Notes under the pieces: generated by a model
What the model was told of the DNA's origin: nothing
Databases searched by the model: none
The model's input: the letters and a program-made list of their open reading frames with translations, nothing else
Shown: in pieces, positions 16,342 through 23,991 of the stretch
Numbering within the stretch: the stretch's first letter is position 1
Layout: each line of letters begins with the position of its first letter
Assembly (NCBI GenBank): GCA_963792405.1
Contig: CAWBVU010000006.1
Coordinates: 930,001 to 994,000 of the forward strand
Direction: 5' to 3'
DNA: 64,000 bases
Source of the DNA: SZUA-442 sp963792405
GTDB taxonomy: Bacteria > Actinomycetota > Acidimicrobiia > Spongiisociales > UBA5794
Position numbers and translations under genes: made by a program

Positions 16342-18591
16342 CTACGATCCGAGGAGCCCGATCTCTCCTGCGCGCTCGACTGCCTGGCTACGGGATGACA
16401 CCTCGAGCTTGCGATAGACGGACATCGCCTGGGTCTTGACGGTGTGTCGTGAGACGTACAGGCGCTCGGCGATCTCCGGGAAGCTGAGATGCGTGGCGAG
16501 AAGGGGCAACAGCCGCAACTCCGCATTGGTGAGCGACGTGGCGCCAACGTCTCCCGCTGGCAGCGATGCGAGGTGATCCTTCAGTTCACGGTGGAGGTCA
16601 CCCAGAGTTCCGAGGCGCGGTTGCTCCCCGTGGATGTCGGAGGCTTCCCGCATGACGAACCTGGCACCTGCGAAGTCCGCGACTGCGATCGATGCCCTCA
16701 CCGTCTCCAGCAGGGAGTGCATCGACATTCCCGGTGTCGCTTGGGACAGCAGAGGTCGAATGGCCGATGCTTCGGCGAGGAGGCGTTTGGCTTCTGCCGC
16801 GTCACCCGTGCCTGCCGCGATCCTCGCCCGCACGACGAGTGGCAGGCAGCTGGTGGCTGTTCTCGCGAGCCCGTGGCGGCGGACGAGAGTCACCCCCTGC
16901 GTTGCGAGCTCCATCGCCTCCGCATGGTGACCGCGATCCTCCGCGATGCCTGCACGCAGCGCGTACGAGAAGCTCGCCGTCGGATAGGACCTGCTGTCCC
17001 TTGCATCGATGGTCGCTTCCGTGAGGAGCTGATCGGCTTGATCGATCTCACCGGACCACAGCAGGGCCATTGCGCGGACAAGGAGGGACGCGGGGTACCA
17101 CTCGGAATCGCGCCACTCCAATGTGCCCAGCGTCTCGGCATCGACGCGCAGCCCTTCGATTCCCTCGGGCATCACGAGACACCGAAGGAGCAGTCCCGCC
17201 GGACTGTCGTCCCCGGTCCCGTCCCGCTCGTACTCGTCGAGGGCCATCGACACCCATCGCTTCGCAGCGGCGCCGGTCAGCACACCAGCAAACGCCCGGA
17301 GGAGAACGAGCTCCGTCTGGTGAGAAAGCCGACCCGATGCATCGAGCCAGGAGAACCATGACATCACGGTATCGATCGAGCCCGAGCCGAACGTCGCCCG
17401 CGCGTTGTGCCCCACCAACGTTGCGACAAGGTCGACATCGTCTGCGAGCTGTGCATGCCGCACTGCCGGGATGATCATCGAGTGCGATGCGTACCATCGC
17501 GCCGCCCTTGAATGGAGCTCCGCCGCGAGACGCGGATCCTTCCTGTTCAACTCGGCCTCGAGGTGGTCCCGGAGCAAGTAGTGGTAGCGATACCAGGTAC
17601 GGGTGCGGTCGAGGGGCACGATCAGCATGTTCCTGCGCTCGAGCATCTCGAGGATCTCAGCAGAGCCCTCCATCGCCATCACCTCATCGCACAGTGCACC
17701 GCACATGGTGTCGAGGATCGAGGTCCTCATCAGGAATTCGACCCGAGCAGGTGTCAACCTCCTCACCACCTCGAGTCTCAGGTAGTCGACGACAATCCTG
17801 TCATCGCCTCCCGTGCGGACCGCCTGGTCGGGAGGCACGCCAGCTTTGATCGAGAGCGCTACGAGGTAGAGGCCGGCTGGCCATCCCTCGGTTCGTGCCA
17901 TCACATCGGCGAAGTTCGACCCGACATCGACCTCGGCAGCGTCGAGGAGGGCGCGGGCTTCTCCGTCGAGCATCGCGAGGTCGTCCGTCCCCACCTCGAG
18001 CAGCCTGCCCCTGAGTCGAAGCGCAGCCACCTTCACGGGTGGTTCCATCCGCGAACCGATGATGAGGGTGAGGCTGGGCGGGATACGGAACGCCAGTTCG
18101 GAGACGATGTCCCTCGAGGCCCTTGACGTCAGACTCTCCGCGTCGTCGAGTATGAGCAACCCATCCCAGCGCGACGCCGCGATATCGGCGATCAAGCGCG
18201 ATACCCCGAGCGTCAGGGCATCCTCCGAACGCACCCTGTGGTGTGAGCGCCCATCGCCCGCAATGTGCCCGGCTTCTGTGAGTCCGGCGACGATGCTCCG
18301 AACGAGGACCGAGGGATCGTTGTCCGCGTGGTCGAGGGTGACCCAGGCCGTCGGTCGTTCAGCCTGTTTCGCCCACTGTGCCATGAGTGTCGTCTTGCCA
18401 TAGCCCGGCGGAGCCACCACCGTGACCACGCTCGCCTGCGCGTGGTTGAGCCGTCGAAGGAGTTCGGTGCGATGCACCTCCCCGGGACGAGGTTGTGGGG
18501 CGTTGAACCTGTACGCAGAGGTTCCCCGTCGAGGGGGAGCATTCGGTGCTTGGCTCCCGTCGGCTTCGTGTCTCCTCACCGATGGCACCAC
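16342..18591 (-). CDS. LAL-type (MalT-like) LuxR family transcriptional regulator
   Basis: 749 residues: an N-terminal STAND/AAA NTPase with Walker A near 61-68 (PPGYGKTT) and a hhhDD Walker B (GLLILDDAE), a long helical TPR-like middle, and a C-terminal LuxR helix-turn-helix (FPEIAERLYVSRHTVKTQ). Proteins of this design are ATP-dependent activators that respond to small ligands. The start is uncertain: two adjacent GTG codons at 18591 and 18588 follow a minus-strand TATCCT (18601-18596); the second is 7 nt from it, as at other leaderless genes here. Its likely targets are the two CMD-like genes around it. Confidence 0.9.
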   Translation of the reverse strand: MVPSVRRHEADGSQAPNAPPRRGTSAYRFNAPQPRPGEVHRTELLRRLNHAQASVVTVVAPPGYGKTTLMAQWAKQAERPTAWVTLDHADNDPSVLVRSIVAGLTEAGHIAGDGRSHHRVRSEDALTLGVSRLIADIAASRWDGLLILDDAESLTSRASRDIVSELAFRIPPSLTLIIGSRMEPPVKVAALRLRGRLLEVGTDDLAMLDGEARALLDAAEVDVGSNFADVMARTEGWPAGLYLVALSIKAGVPPDQAVRTGGDDRIVVDYLRLEVVRRLTPARVEFLMRTSILDTMCGALCDEVMAMEGSAEILEMLERRNMLIVPLDRTRTWYRYHYLLRDHLEAELNRKDPRLAAELHSRAARWYASHSMIIPAVRHAQLADDVDLVATLVGHNARATFGSGSIDTVMSWFSWLDASGRLSHQTELVLLRAFAGVLTGAAAKRWVSMALDEYERDGTGDDSPAGLLLRCLVMPEGIEGLRVDAETLGTLEWRDSEWYPASLLVRAMALLWSGEIDQADQLLTEATIDARDSRSYPTASFSYALRAGIAEDRGHHAEAMELATQGVTLVRRHGLARTATSCLPLVVRARIAAGTGDAAEAKRLLAEASAIRPLLSQATPGMSMHSLLETVRASIAVADFAGARFVMREASDIHGEQPRLGTLGDLHRELKDHLASLPAGDVGATSLTNAELRLLPLLATHLSFPEIAERLYVSRHTVKTQAMSVYRKLEVSSRSQAVERAGEIGLLGS

Positions 18592-18606
18592 ACGGAGGAT
18601 ACCCGA

Positions 18607-18924
18607 TCAGGTGGCCTCGGCCCTTCCGGGGTCGGCGTCGCGTTCCGTTGTGCCGTGCGCCATCGAGGCCACCATCGAGATGGTGGCCTCGATCGTCCGG
18701 TCGGTGACGCCAGCCGCTCGGGCGACATCAATCGCCGCTGCGAGGGATGCGCCCTGCGACGAGACGCCTGCGGATGCGGCGACGCGAACGAGGCCTCTGG
18801 CCCTGATGTCGATCAGTTCCGCATGGGGCGACGATCCGGCGACGACCGATCGAAGCGTCGCCTCGTCACCCAGTGCCAGCTTCCTCAGCAACTCGAGATG
18901 TTCAGGCCCCATTGAATCGCTCAC
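18607..18924 (-). CDS. CMD/AhpD-like small protein
   Basis: 105 residues, the same length as the CMD protein at 15950, with a related layout (IRARGLVRVAASAGVSSQGASLAAAIDVARAAGVTDRTIEATISMVASM). The ATIDVARAAGVT-type helix resembles the CMD core, but similarity is weak and it has no CxxC. It lies 15 nt upstream of the LAL regulator gene in the same direction. The GTG at 18924 is used; an internal ATG four codons later is possible. Confidence 0.65.
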   Translation of the reverse strand: MSDSMGPEHLELLRKLALGDEATLRSVVAGSSPHAELIDIRARGLVRVAASAGVSSQGASLAAAIDVARAAGVTDRTIEATISMVASMAHGTTERDADPGRAEAT

Positions 18925-19545
18925 ATTCCGGAGGCGTCAGGACATCGTCTGCTCTTTGGGATTCGGCGCATCGCCCATCCGGGATGAAGCGTCCCATCTC
19001 CAGGCAGGAACGAACCCGTCGGAACCTGCTGGACCAGCGGAAGCACGCGGTCTATGTGGAAGTCTGGGACAGCGCTGTCGCCAGCGGTTGGATATCCATC
19101 GCGATGCGGGTGTGCCAGCAGTGTGGCGTCTCGCACGCGCCTTGTTCGCTTGAAGTCGGTTCGGTCTGGAGTGGTGGGTGAATCGGGAACGTCGAAACCC
19201 CGCACGCCATCTGGGTCTGGGTTGCCGCTCTTCTGGAGGATTACACGCAGTCACCGGATTCTTGCACGGCTCGTTCTTTCAGAACCTGCGTGCGGCCGCA
19301 AGGCGCCGTTCATATTGCCCTGAACCTTGCATGTTCCCCGTTGTGGGTGGGTCCAACCAGGCGCGGCGATCCACCAGTTGTGCTGGTACCACCGTCCCAG
19401 CGCGATGATGCCGTCTCCGATGCCGGTCTCTGACCAACGGAGTATCTGGTGACCTCTTGTCCGCGAGCTGTCCACATTCGTGCCATGTCTCGGGAGGGTT
19501 TGCCGGGTCTGGCCAGCATTGAGGGTCCGAGACCGAAACGAGAAG
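18925..19545. other. Gene-free 620-nt stretch before the tRNA cluster
   Basis: No open frame has gene-like composition, and base composition becomes less G/C-rich toward 19200-19540 than in flanking genes. A 12-bp palindrome GACAGCGCTGTC lies at 19068-19079. No transposase fragment or duplicated tRNA end was found. The loss of coding signal next to a tRNA cluster would fit an old integration or deletion site, but nothing proves it. Confidence 0.5.
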
Positions 19546-19588
19546 GAGCCCTTGATACCACTGTGTTTTGCGGCGATATCAAGGGCTC
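19546..19588 (-). terminator. Intrinsic terminator of the tRNA operon (possibly bidirectional)
   Basis: A 12-bp perfect stem (GAGCCCTTGATA with TATCAAGGGCTC) closes a 19-nt loop 9 nt beyond the 3' end of tRNA-Val. On the minus strand it is followed by CTTCTCGTTTC, a loosely T-rich tail. Position and stem strength support termination of the Gly-Cys-Val transcript. Confidence 0.65.
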
Positions 19589-19596
19589 TTTCGTTG

Positions 19597-19668
19597 TGGG
19601 CGCTACTGGATTTGAACCAGTGACCCCTGCCGTGTCGAGGCAGTGCTCTGCCGCTGAGCTAAGCGCCC
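19597..19668 (-). tRNA. tRNA-Val (GAC)
   Basis: A full cloverleaf is readable: acceptor GGGCGCT/AGCGCCC, D-stem GCTC/GAGC, anticodon stem CTGCC/GGCAG with loop TCGACAC, T-stem ACTGG/CCAGT with TTCAAAT, discriminator A73. The anticodon is GAC. Loop position 33 is C instead of the near-universal U. CCA is not encoded. It is the last tRNA of the Gly-Cys-Val cluster. Confidence 0.93.
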
Positions 19669-19717
19669 GGGTCGGGTGCGGAAGATAGTGGCCGGTCACC
19701 GGGTACCGCAACGATGG

Positions 19718-19788
19718 AGGCGACGCCGGGAATCGAACCCGGGTACAGGGTTTTGCAGACCCTTGCCTAACCACTCGGCCACGTCGCC
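19718..19788 (-). tRNA. tRNA-Cys (GCA)
   Basis: Acceptor GGCGACG/CGTCGCC, anticodon stem AGGGT/ACCCT with loop CTGCAAA giving anticodon GCA, T-arm CCGGG-TTCGATT-CCCGG, discriminator U73. CCA directly follows in the DNA (19717-19715), so it is encoded here but not in its two neighbours. Confidence 0.95.
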
Positions 19789-19824
19789 AATGCGAAGGGC
19801 GGCCACCGGGACCGCCCTCGTTCG

Positions 19825-19897
19825 AGCGGACGACCGGGTTCGAACCGGCGACCTCAACCTTGGCAAGGTTGCGCTCTACCAGCTGAGCTACGTCCGC
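19825..19897 (-). tRNA. tRNA-Gly (GCC)
   Basis: Acceptor GCGGACG/CGTCCGC, D-stem GCTC/GAGC, anticodon stem CAACC/GGTTG with loop TTGCCAA giving anticodon GCC, T-arm CCGG/CCGG with TTCGAAC, discriminator U73, no encoded CCA. It is the first tRNA of the minus-strand cluster. The Gly-Cys-Val order is common in actinobacteria. Confidence 0.95.
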
Positions 19898-19930
19898 GCT
19901 GTGGCGATGGTACCACCCTGTCCGGTGTTT

Positions 19931-20485
19931 CTACCTCCGGGCTCCCGCCTCCTCGATGCCGACCACGTGGACCGAGTCCTCGCCATGGCCGTCGTCCCGA
20001 GCCAATCGGGGCGCTCCCGCCACGGCGGACACCACGTCCGCGACGGCTCGATCCAGCCACGTCAGGCGAGGCGTGTCGTAGGCGTAGTCCCAGCCATCCG
20101 AGATCAACAGCATCGTCAGTTCGACGATCTCCCTCAGCGTCACCAACACGATGGCGAGGCCGAGCACGAACCATCCGATACGAGGCGTCGCGGCCTCCGG
20201 CACCAACAGCACGTAGGCGGGGACCACAACGATGATGCCCGCGGCCGCGAGGACGGCGTGTCGGATCATCTTCGTCCTGCGGATCACGCGGAGACGATGG
20301 TGGATGGCGGCGGACTTGGCGGCCTTGAGGCTCGAGAATCGGACATCGTCGATGCTGGCGAGAACGGGATGGGCGGCATCGGTGGCGTGCAGGATCCACC
20401 CGGGCCCATCATCGGGCGCAGGTTCGATCGTGTAGCCATCGTGGCGGTGCGCCCGGCCCTCGACGGACCATCCGGGAAGTGTCAT
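19931..20485 (-). CDS. Hypothetical protein with two transmembrane helices
   Basis: 184 residues. The N-terminal 75 residues are soluble (WSVEGRAHRHDGYTIEPAP, perhaps a small beta domain); two helices follow (AVLAAAGIIVVVPAYVLLV and IGWFVLGLAIVLVTLREIV), then a polar tail ending RR. No family recognised. The ATG at 20485 has GGAGG 7 nt upstream, which decides against the longer frame from 20605. It lies upstream of the tRNA cluster in the same direction and downstream of dut. Confidence 0.72.
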   Translation of the reverse strand: MTLPGWSVEGRAHRHDGYTIEPAPDDGPGWILHATDAAHPVLASIDDVRFSSLKAAKSAAIHHRLRVIRRTKMIRHAVLAAAGIIVVVPAYVLLVPEAATPRIGWFVLGLAIVLVTLREIVELTMLLISDGWDYAYDTPRLTWLDRAVADVVSAVAGAPRLARDDGHGEDSVHVVGIEEAGARR

Positions 20486-20546
20486 GGCAGACCTCCACAG
20501 GGAATCCCACGTCCACCGTACCGCAGTACGACAGGCGGCGGAACCC

Positions 20547-20999
20547 CTATGGGGCCGTCTCGTCGCCGCTCTGGATGCCCGTCGATCCGAATCCACCGTC
20601 ACCACGCGAGGTGGCGTCGAGGTCGTCGACTGCGACGTACTCGACCTGCTCGACCGGCATGATCACCAGCTGGGCGACCCGGTCGCCGCGCTCGATCGAG
20701 AACGGTTCGTCGGAGTGGTTGATGAGCGCGACCTTCACCTCGCCGCGGTAGCCGGCGTCGATGAGGCCGGGGGCGTTGAGCACTGTGACCCCCGAGCGGA
20801 TCGCAAGACCACTGCGCGGCATCACGAACCCGGCATGGCCCTCGGGGATGGCGACGGCGATGCCCGTCGCAACGAGTGCACGACCTCCAGGCGGGATGAC
20901 GACCGCCTCCGCTGCCGTGAGGTCTGCCCCGGCATCGCCCGGATGCGCGAACGAGGGCAGCCGAGAGGTGGCATCTGTCGCCTGCACCTGTATCTTCAT
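20547..20999 (-). CDS. dut: Deoxyuridine 5'-triphosphate nucleotidohydrolase (dUTPase)
   Basis: 150 residues, the standard trimeric dUTPase length, with the five family motifs: AHPGDAGADLTA, PRSGLAIRSGVTVLNAPGLIDAGYRGE spread over motifs 2-3, the RVAQLVIMP segment, and the C-terminal Gly-rich arm GDGGFGSTG. It hydrolyses dUTP to dUMP and pyrophosphate, limiting uracil in DNA and feeding dTMP synthesis. The ATG at 20999 is placed by the conserved KIQVQATD strand. It is divergent from the membrane protein at 21031, only 31 nt away. Confidence 0.95.
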   Translation of the reverse strand: MKIQVQATDATSRLPSFAHPGDAGADLTAAEAVVIPPGGRALVATGIAVAIPEGHAGFVMPRSGLAIRSGVTVLNAPGLIDAGYRGEVKVALINHSDEPFSIERGDRVAQLVIMPVEQVEYVAVDDLDATSRGDGGFGSTGIQSGDETAP

Positions 21000-21030
21000 G
21001 CCAGGATTCTCCCACGGAGCGGGTTCCTGC

Positions 21031-22260
21031 ATGTCCAAGCACACCTCGAATGGATCCGACGGCAGCGACGGTTCTTGGTTCCTCGAAGCCGTCGGCGCCA
21101 AGGAGAGGCCTCCCTCGCCGAGTGAGGCCGTCGCGGACCTCACCGCAGAGAACGCCCTCGTCGACCTCCGCGGTTCCGTCGCTGCCGAAGGCGACGACGC
21201 CTTCGCCCACGCACAAAGGCCGCCCGCACCGATTCCGGACCCATCGGTCCACATGGCCTTCGATGGGGACCCCGGCACCTCGACGTCCTCGTTCCACCCC
21301 GTGCCGGCCGCACCGCCCCCTCCCGAGGGGATCGCACCACAGCGACACGACCCGGTCGCCGGCGAAGCACCCCCGGCCTCGGAGCCGCCACCGGACCCCG
21401 GCGAGGCGATCGACGACACGCAACTGTCGCCTGCGCTCCGGACACGACGCAACTTCCGGTGGCCCGTCGTCATCGCCCTCGTCGCCCTGATCGCCATCGT
21501 CGGCGTGGCGGCGTGGTGGCTGCCGAAGGCAGCCGCGGACGACGCACTGGCGGTCCGCCAGTCGTACTACGACGCCGCGGTCGGGGTGCGCAACCACCTC
21601 CCCGAGGCACAGCAGGCCCTCGACGCCGTCACGAACCCTGCCTCGGACCCCGAAGCCATCGCGTCGTCCGTCCCGATCATCGCCGAGCTCGAGAGCAGGG
21701 CATTCGCGCTCGCCTCGGTGACCTCCGAGCCGCTCCCGACGACCCTCCCCCTCGTACCGACCGATGAGATCGACGCGCTCGTGCCCCTTCGCGACACCGG
21801 CGCGATCCTGGGAGGCTCGAGTTCGGACCTCGCTCGGCGAATGGCCAACGCGTACGTCTTCCGTACGTCGATCCCCACCCTCCTCGACACGGGACCGCTG
21901 CCCGTGTCGGCGACGACCCAGGAGGTCAATGAGATCAGCGTCAGGCTCGCCAGCTCCCTCGCAGAGGATGCGGGCATCGTCGCGGACCTCCCCTCCGACC
22001 CGACGTTCGATGCCGTCGGGGCGGCCGCCCTCTCGGCCGTCGAACGATACGCGCCCTGGCAGGATGCCTACCTCGAGGCGTTGACCGGTGAGGACGTCGA
22101 CGCCGCGACGACGCTCGTCGCTGAGATGGACACCATGCGCGCCGACCTGTACGCCGTCAACGACGACGCCATCCTCGCCTTCCGGTCGGAGGCCGACGTC
22201 TGGATCGTCGACCTCGCTGGTGACCTCGAGGCCTACATGAACGACCTCATCCGGGGCTAG
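21031..22260 (+). CDS. Single-pass membrane protein with Pro-rich N-terminus, function unknown
   Basis: 409 residues. The N-terminal 140 residues are acidic, Ser- and Pro-rich and probably disordered; one transmembrane helix (about 147-168, VVIALVALIAIVGVAAWWL) follows, and the C-terminal 240 residues are predicted helical and outside the membrane (AVRQSYYDAAVGVRNHLPEAQ, repeated Ala-rich helices). No family recognised. The frame opens further upstream but that part is antisense to dut, so the ATG at 21031 is used. Its last 14 nt overlap the 3' end of nrdR on the other strand. Confidence 0.75.
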   Translation: MSKHTSNGSDGSDGSWFLEAVGAKERPPSPSEAVADLTAENALVDLRGSVAAEGDDAFAHAQRPPAPIPDPSVHMAFDGDPGTSTSSFHPVPAAPPPPEGIAPQRHDPVAGEAPPASEPPPDPGEAIDDTQLSPALRTRRNFRWPVVIALVALIAIVGVAAWWLPKAAADDALAVRQSYYDAAVGVRNHLPEAQQALDAVTNPASDPEAIASSVPIIAELESRAFALASVTSEPLPTTLPLVPTDEIDALVPLRDTGAILGGSSSDLARRMANAYVFRTSIPTLLDTGPLPVSATTQEVNEISVRLASSLAEDAGIVADLPSDPTFDAVGAAALSAVERYAPWQDAYLEALTGEDVDAATTLVAEMDTMRADLYAVNDDAILAFRSEADVWIVDLAGDLEAYMNDLIRG

Positions 22261-22705
22261 ACGGCTCCACGTCGAGGTTGGCGGCTTCCTTCTCGAAGTC
22301 CGAGGCGGTCTGGAACTCCTTGTAGACCGAGGCGAAGCGCAGGTAACCCACCTCGTCGAGGTCTCGCAGCTCGTCGAGCACGATCCGTCCGATCTCATCC
22401 GCGTGGATCGAACCCTGGGAGGTGTAGGCCGCGCGCTCGACGGTGGCGACCAGGTCATCAACGGCGTCCTGCGGCACGGGACGGTCCGCGAGGGTGATCT
22501 CGACGCCGAGACGTACCTTGGATGCGTCGAAGGGCTGCCGCCTGCCGTCGCGTTTGATCACCACGACGACGGAGGCCCGCTCGAACGTGGTGAACCGGTG
22601 GCCGCAGCGGGGGCAGGCCCGGCGTCGTCGGATCGCCCGTCCCTCCTCCGCGGGGCGACTGTCGACGACGCGGGTGTCATCCGTCATGCACAGGGGGCAA
22701 CGCAT
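22247..22705 (-). CDS. nrdR: Transcriptional repressor NrdR
   Basis: 152 residues, the expected length. An N-terminal zinc ribbon (C3, C6 in MRCPLCMTDD and C31, C34 in ACPRCGHRF) precedes an ATP-cone (VVIKRDGRRQPFDASKV through ELRDLDEVGYLRFASVYKEF). NrdR senses ATP/dATP and represses ribonucleotide reductase genes. It is next to the LysM protein and lexA, the same order as M. tuberculosis Rv2718c-Rv2719c-Rv2720. A minus-strand TACGCT (22717-22712) ends 6 nt before the ATG, suggesting a leaderless mRNA. Confidence 0.95.
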   Translation of the reverse strand: MRCPLCMTDDTRVVDSRPAEEGRAIRRRRACPRCGHRFTTFERASVVVVIKRDGRRQPFDASKVRLGVEITLADRPVPQDAVDDLVATVERAAYTSQGSIHADEIGRIVLDELRDLDEVGYLRFASVYKEFQTASDFEKEAANLDVEPSSPG

Positions 22706-22778
22706 GGCGGGAGCGTACCGCCGAACCTACTTCTGCGTCGTACACGTGACCTCAGCGGGGGCGGAGTCGTGCGGTCAC

Positions 22779-23066
22779 TCACTCGCCCACAACGGGGATC
22801 TCGAGGACCTCGCCCGCCTGGAGCACCCCTCCGCCGAGGTCGTTGATGCGCTCGATCGTCGCGATCACCGCCCGGCGATCCTGCCCCTCGGGACCGAACT
22901 CGCCCGCAATGCTCCACAGGGTGTCGCCGGGGCGCACCCGGTAGTCGAACGTCTCGGTGACCTGCCCGGTGGCGTAGGAGGCCGAGGCGAGGAGCAGGAG
23001 CACGACCACCACCGTGATGGAGATGATGGAGAGCGCCCGAAGTCGTGCGCTGTTCGTGATGGTCAT
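22779..23066 (-). CDS. LysM-domain membrane protein, probable SOS-induced cell-division inhibitor (YneA/ChiZ-like)
   Basis: 95 residues: a transmembrane helix (about 13-33, ISITVVVVLLLLASASYA) and one LysM domain (YRVRPGDTLWSIAGEF ... IERINDLGGGVLQAGEVLEIP). Size and layout match Bacillus YneA, which delays septation in the SOS response; M. tuberculosis ChiZ (Rv2719c), in the same chromosomal place, also has LysM. It is divergent from lexA across a region with three SOS boxes, so damage-induced expression is strongly suggested. An AGGAGTAGG site precedes the ATG. The protein lacks any hydrolase domain. Confidence 0.85.
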   Translation of the reverse strand: MTITNSARLRALSIISITVVVVLLLLASASYATGQVTETFDYRVRPGDTLWSIAGEFGPEGQDRRAVIATIERINDLGGGVLQAGEVLEIPVVGE

Positions 23067-23224
23067 GGTCCCTACTCCTCGTTCCTCGGCTACCCAGTTG
23101 CCGGAGCTCCTTCGGTGCGCTGTCGGAGATCGTCCGAGCGCCGTCCGGTGCCCCTGAGTCCGAAGCTATCGGGTGGGTGTGACACGTTTCCTGACGGTCG
23201 TCTCGTCCCGGCCCGGACCTCGCA

Positions 23225-23240
23225 CCGAACACCTGTTCGA
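23225..23240. promoter_or_regulatory. SOS (LexA) box 1
   Basis: CCGAACACCTGTTCGA matches the Gram-positive/actinobacterial CGAAC-N4-GTTCG operator. It is identical over 16 bases to the box upstream of recA. It lies 107 nt upstream of the lexA start and 159 nt upstream of the divergent LysM gene. Confidence 0.9.
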
Positions 23241-23258
23241 TGTCCAGACCGAAATCTA

Positions 23259-23274
23259 TCGAACATGTGTTCTG
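23259..23274. promoter_or_regulatory. SOS (LexA) box 2
   Basis: TCGAACATGTGTTCTG has the intact CGAAC...GTTC core with one mismatch in the last half-site base. It is the middle of three clustered boxes between the LysM gene and lexA. Confidence 0.85.
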
Positions 23275-23282
23275 GTGTCAAG

Positions 23283-23298
23283 TCGAACATATGTTTGG
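23283..23298. promoter_or_regulatory. SOS (LexA) box 3
   Basis: TCGAACATATGTTTGG is a near-consensus box closest to lexA, 49 nt before its GTG. A TAGCCT (-10-like) at about 23319-23324 follows, so LexA bound here would block its own promoter. Confidence 0.85.
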
Positions 23299-23346
23299 TC
23301 GGAACGCGAAAACCCGTTAGCCTCGGTTGGACGACGAGGAGGAACC

Positions 23347-23982
23347 GTGCCCGATCGCACCGAACTGACCGACCGACAGCTCCAGATCCTCGACCTCATC
23401 CGGTCGACCGTCGCCCAGCGGGGTTACCCGCCGTCGGTGCGGGAGATCGGCGATGCGGTGGGCCTGAGCTCCCCCTCGACCGTGCACAGCCACCTGTCGT
23501 CACTCGCCGAAGCCGGCTTCATCAGGCGCGATCCGTCGAAGCCGCGCGCCATCGAGGTCGTCCTGGACGATGACGGGGCCGTCCCGATCTCCCGGGCCGC
23601 CGTGCGCGACGTCCCCCTGGTGGGGCACATCGCCGCAGGTAGCCCGATCCTCGCCGAGGAGGACATCGAAGAGGTGTATCCGCTGCCGACCGAGCTGGTC
23701 GGCCACGACCCCGTCTTCATGCTGCGGATCCGGGGCGACTCCATGATGAATGTCGGGATCTACGACAAGGACTACGTCGTCGTGCAGAAGCAGAACACGG
23801 CGAGGAACGGCCAGATCGTGGCCGCCCTCGTCGGAGGCGAGGAAGCCACGGTGAAGACCTTCCTCCGTGAGGGGTCGAAGGTGACGTTGCAGCCCGAGAA
23901 CGAGGCCTATGAGCCGATGGTGTTCGAGGGTGGGGTCGACATCCTCGGCGTCGTGGTCGCCGTGCTGCGGCGTCTGGGCTGA
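23347..23982 (+). CDS. lexA: SOS-response repressor LexA
   Basis: 211 residues. The N-terminal winged helix-turn-helix (VREIGDAVGLSSPSTVHSHLSSL) is followed by the S24 autoprotease domain: cleavage site A97-G98 (HIAAGSP), nucleophile S132 (GDSMM) and general base K170 (TVKTF). LexA represses SOS genes until RecA filaments trigger self-cleavage. The GTG at 23347 is preceded by CGAGGAGGAACC, and the true N-terminus (PDRTELTDRQ) starts there. Three LexA boxes upstream imply autoregulation together with the divergent LysM gene. Confidence 0.97.
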   Translation: MPDRTELTDRQLQILDLIRSTVAQRGYPPSVREIGDAVGLSSPSTVHSHLSSLAEAGFIRRDPSKPRAIEVVLDDDGAVPISRAAVRDVPLVGHIAAGSPILAEEDIEEVYPLPTELVGHDPVFMLRIRGDSMMNVGIYDKDYVVVQKQNTARNGQIVAALVGGEEATVKTFLREGSKVTLQPENEAYEPMVFEGGVDILGVVVAVLRRLG

Positions 23983-23991
23983 CTGCGCCGG

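Noticed and set aside
18925..19545. Integrative element next to the tRNA cluster
   Set aside because: No integrase, no duplicated tRNA 3' end and no mobile gene is visible; only a loss of coding signal.
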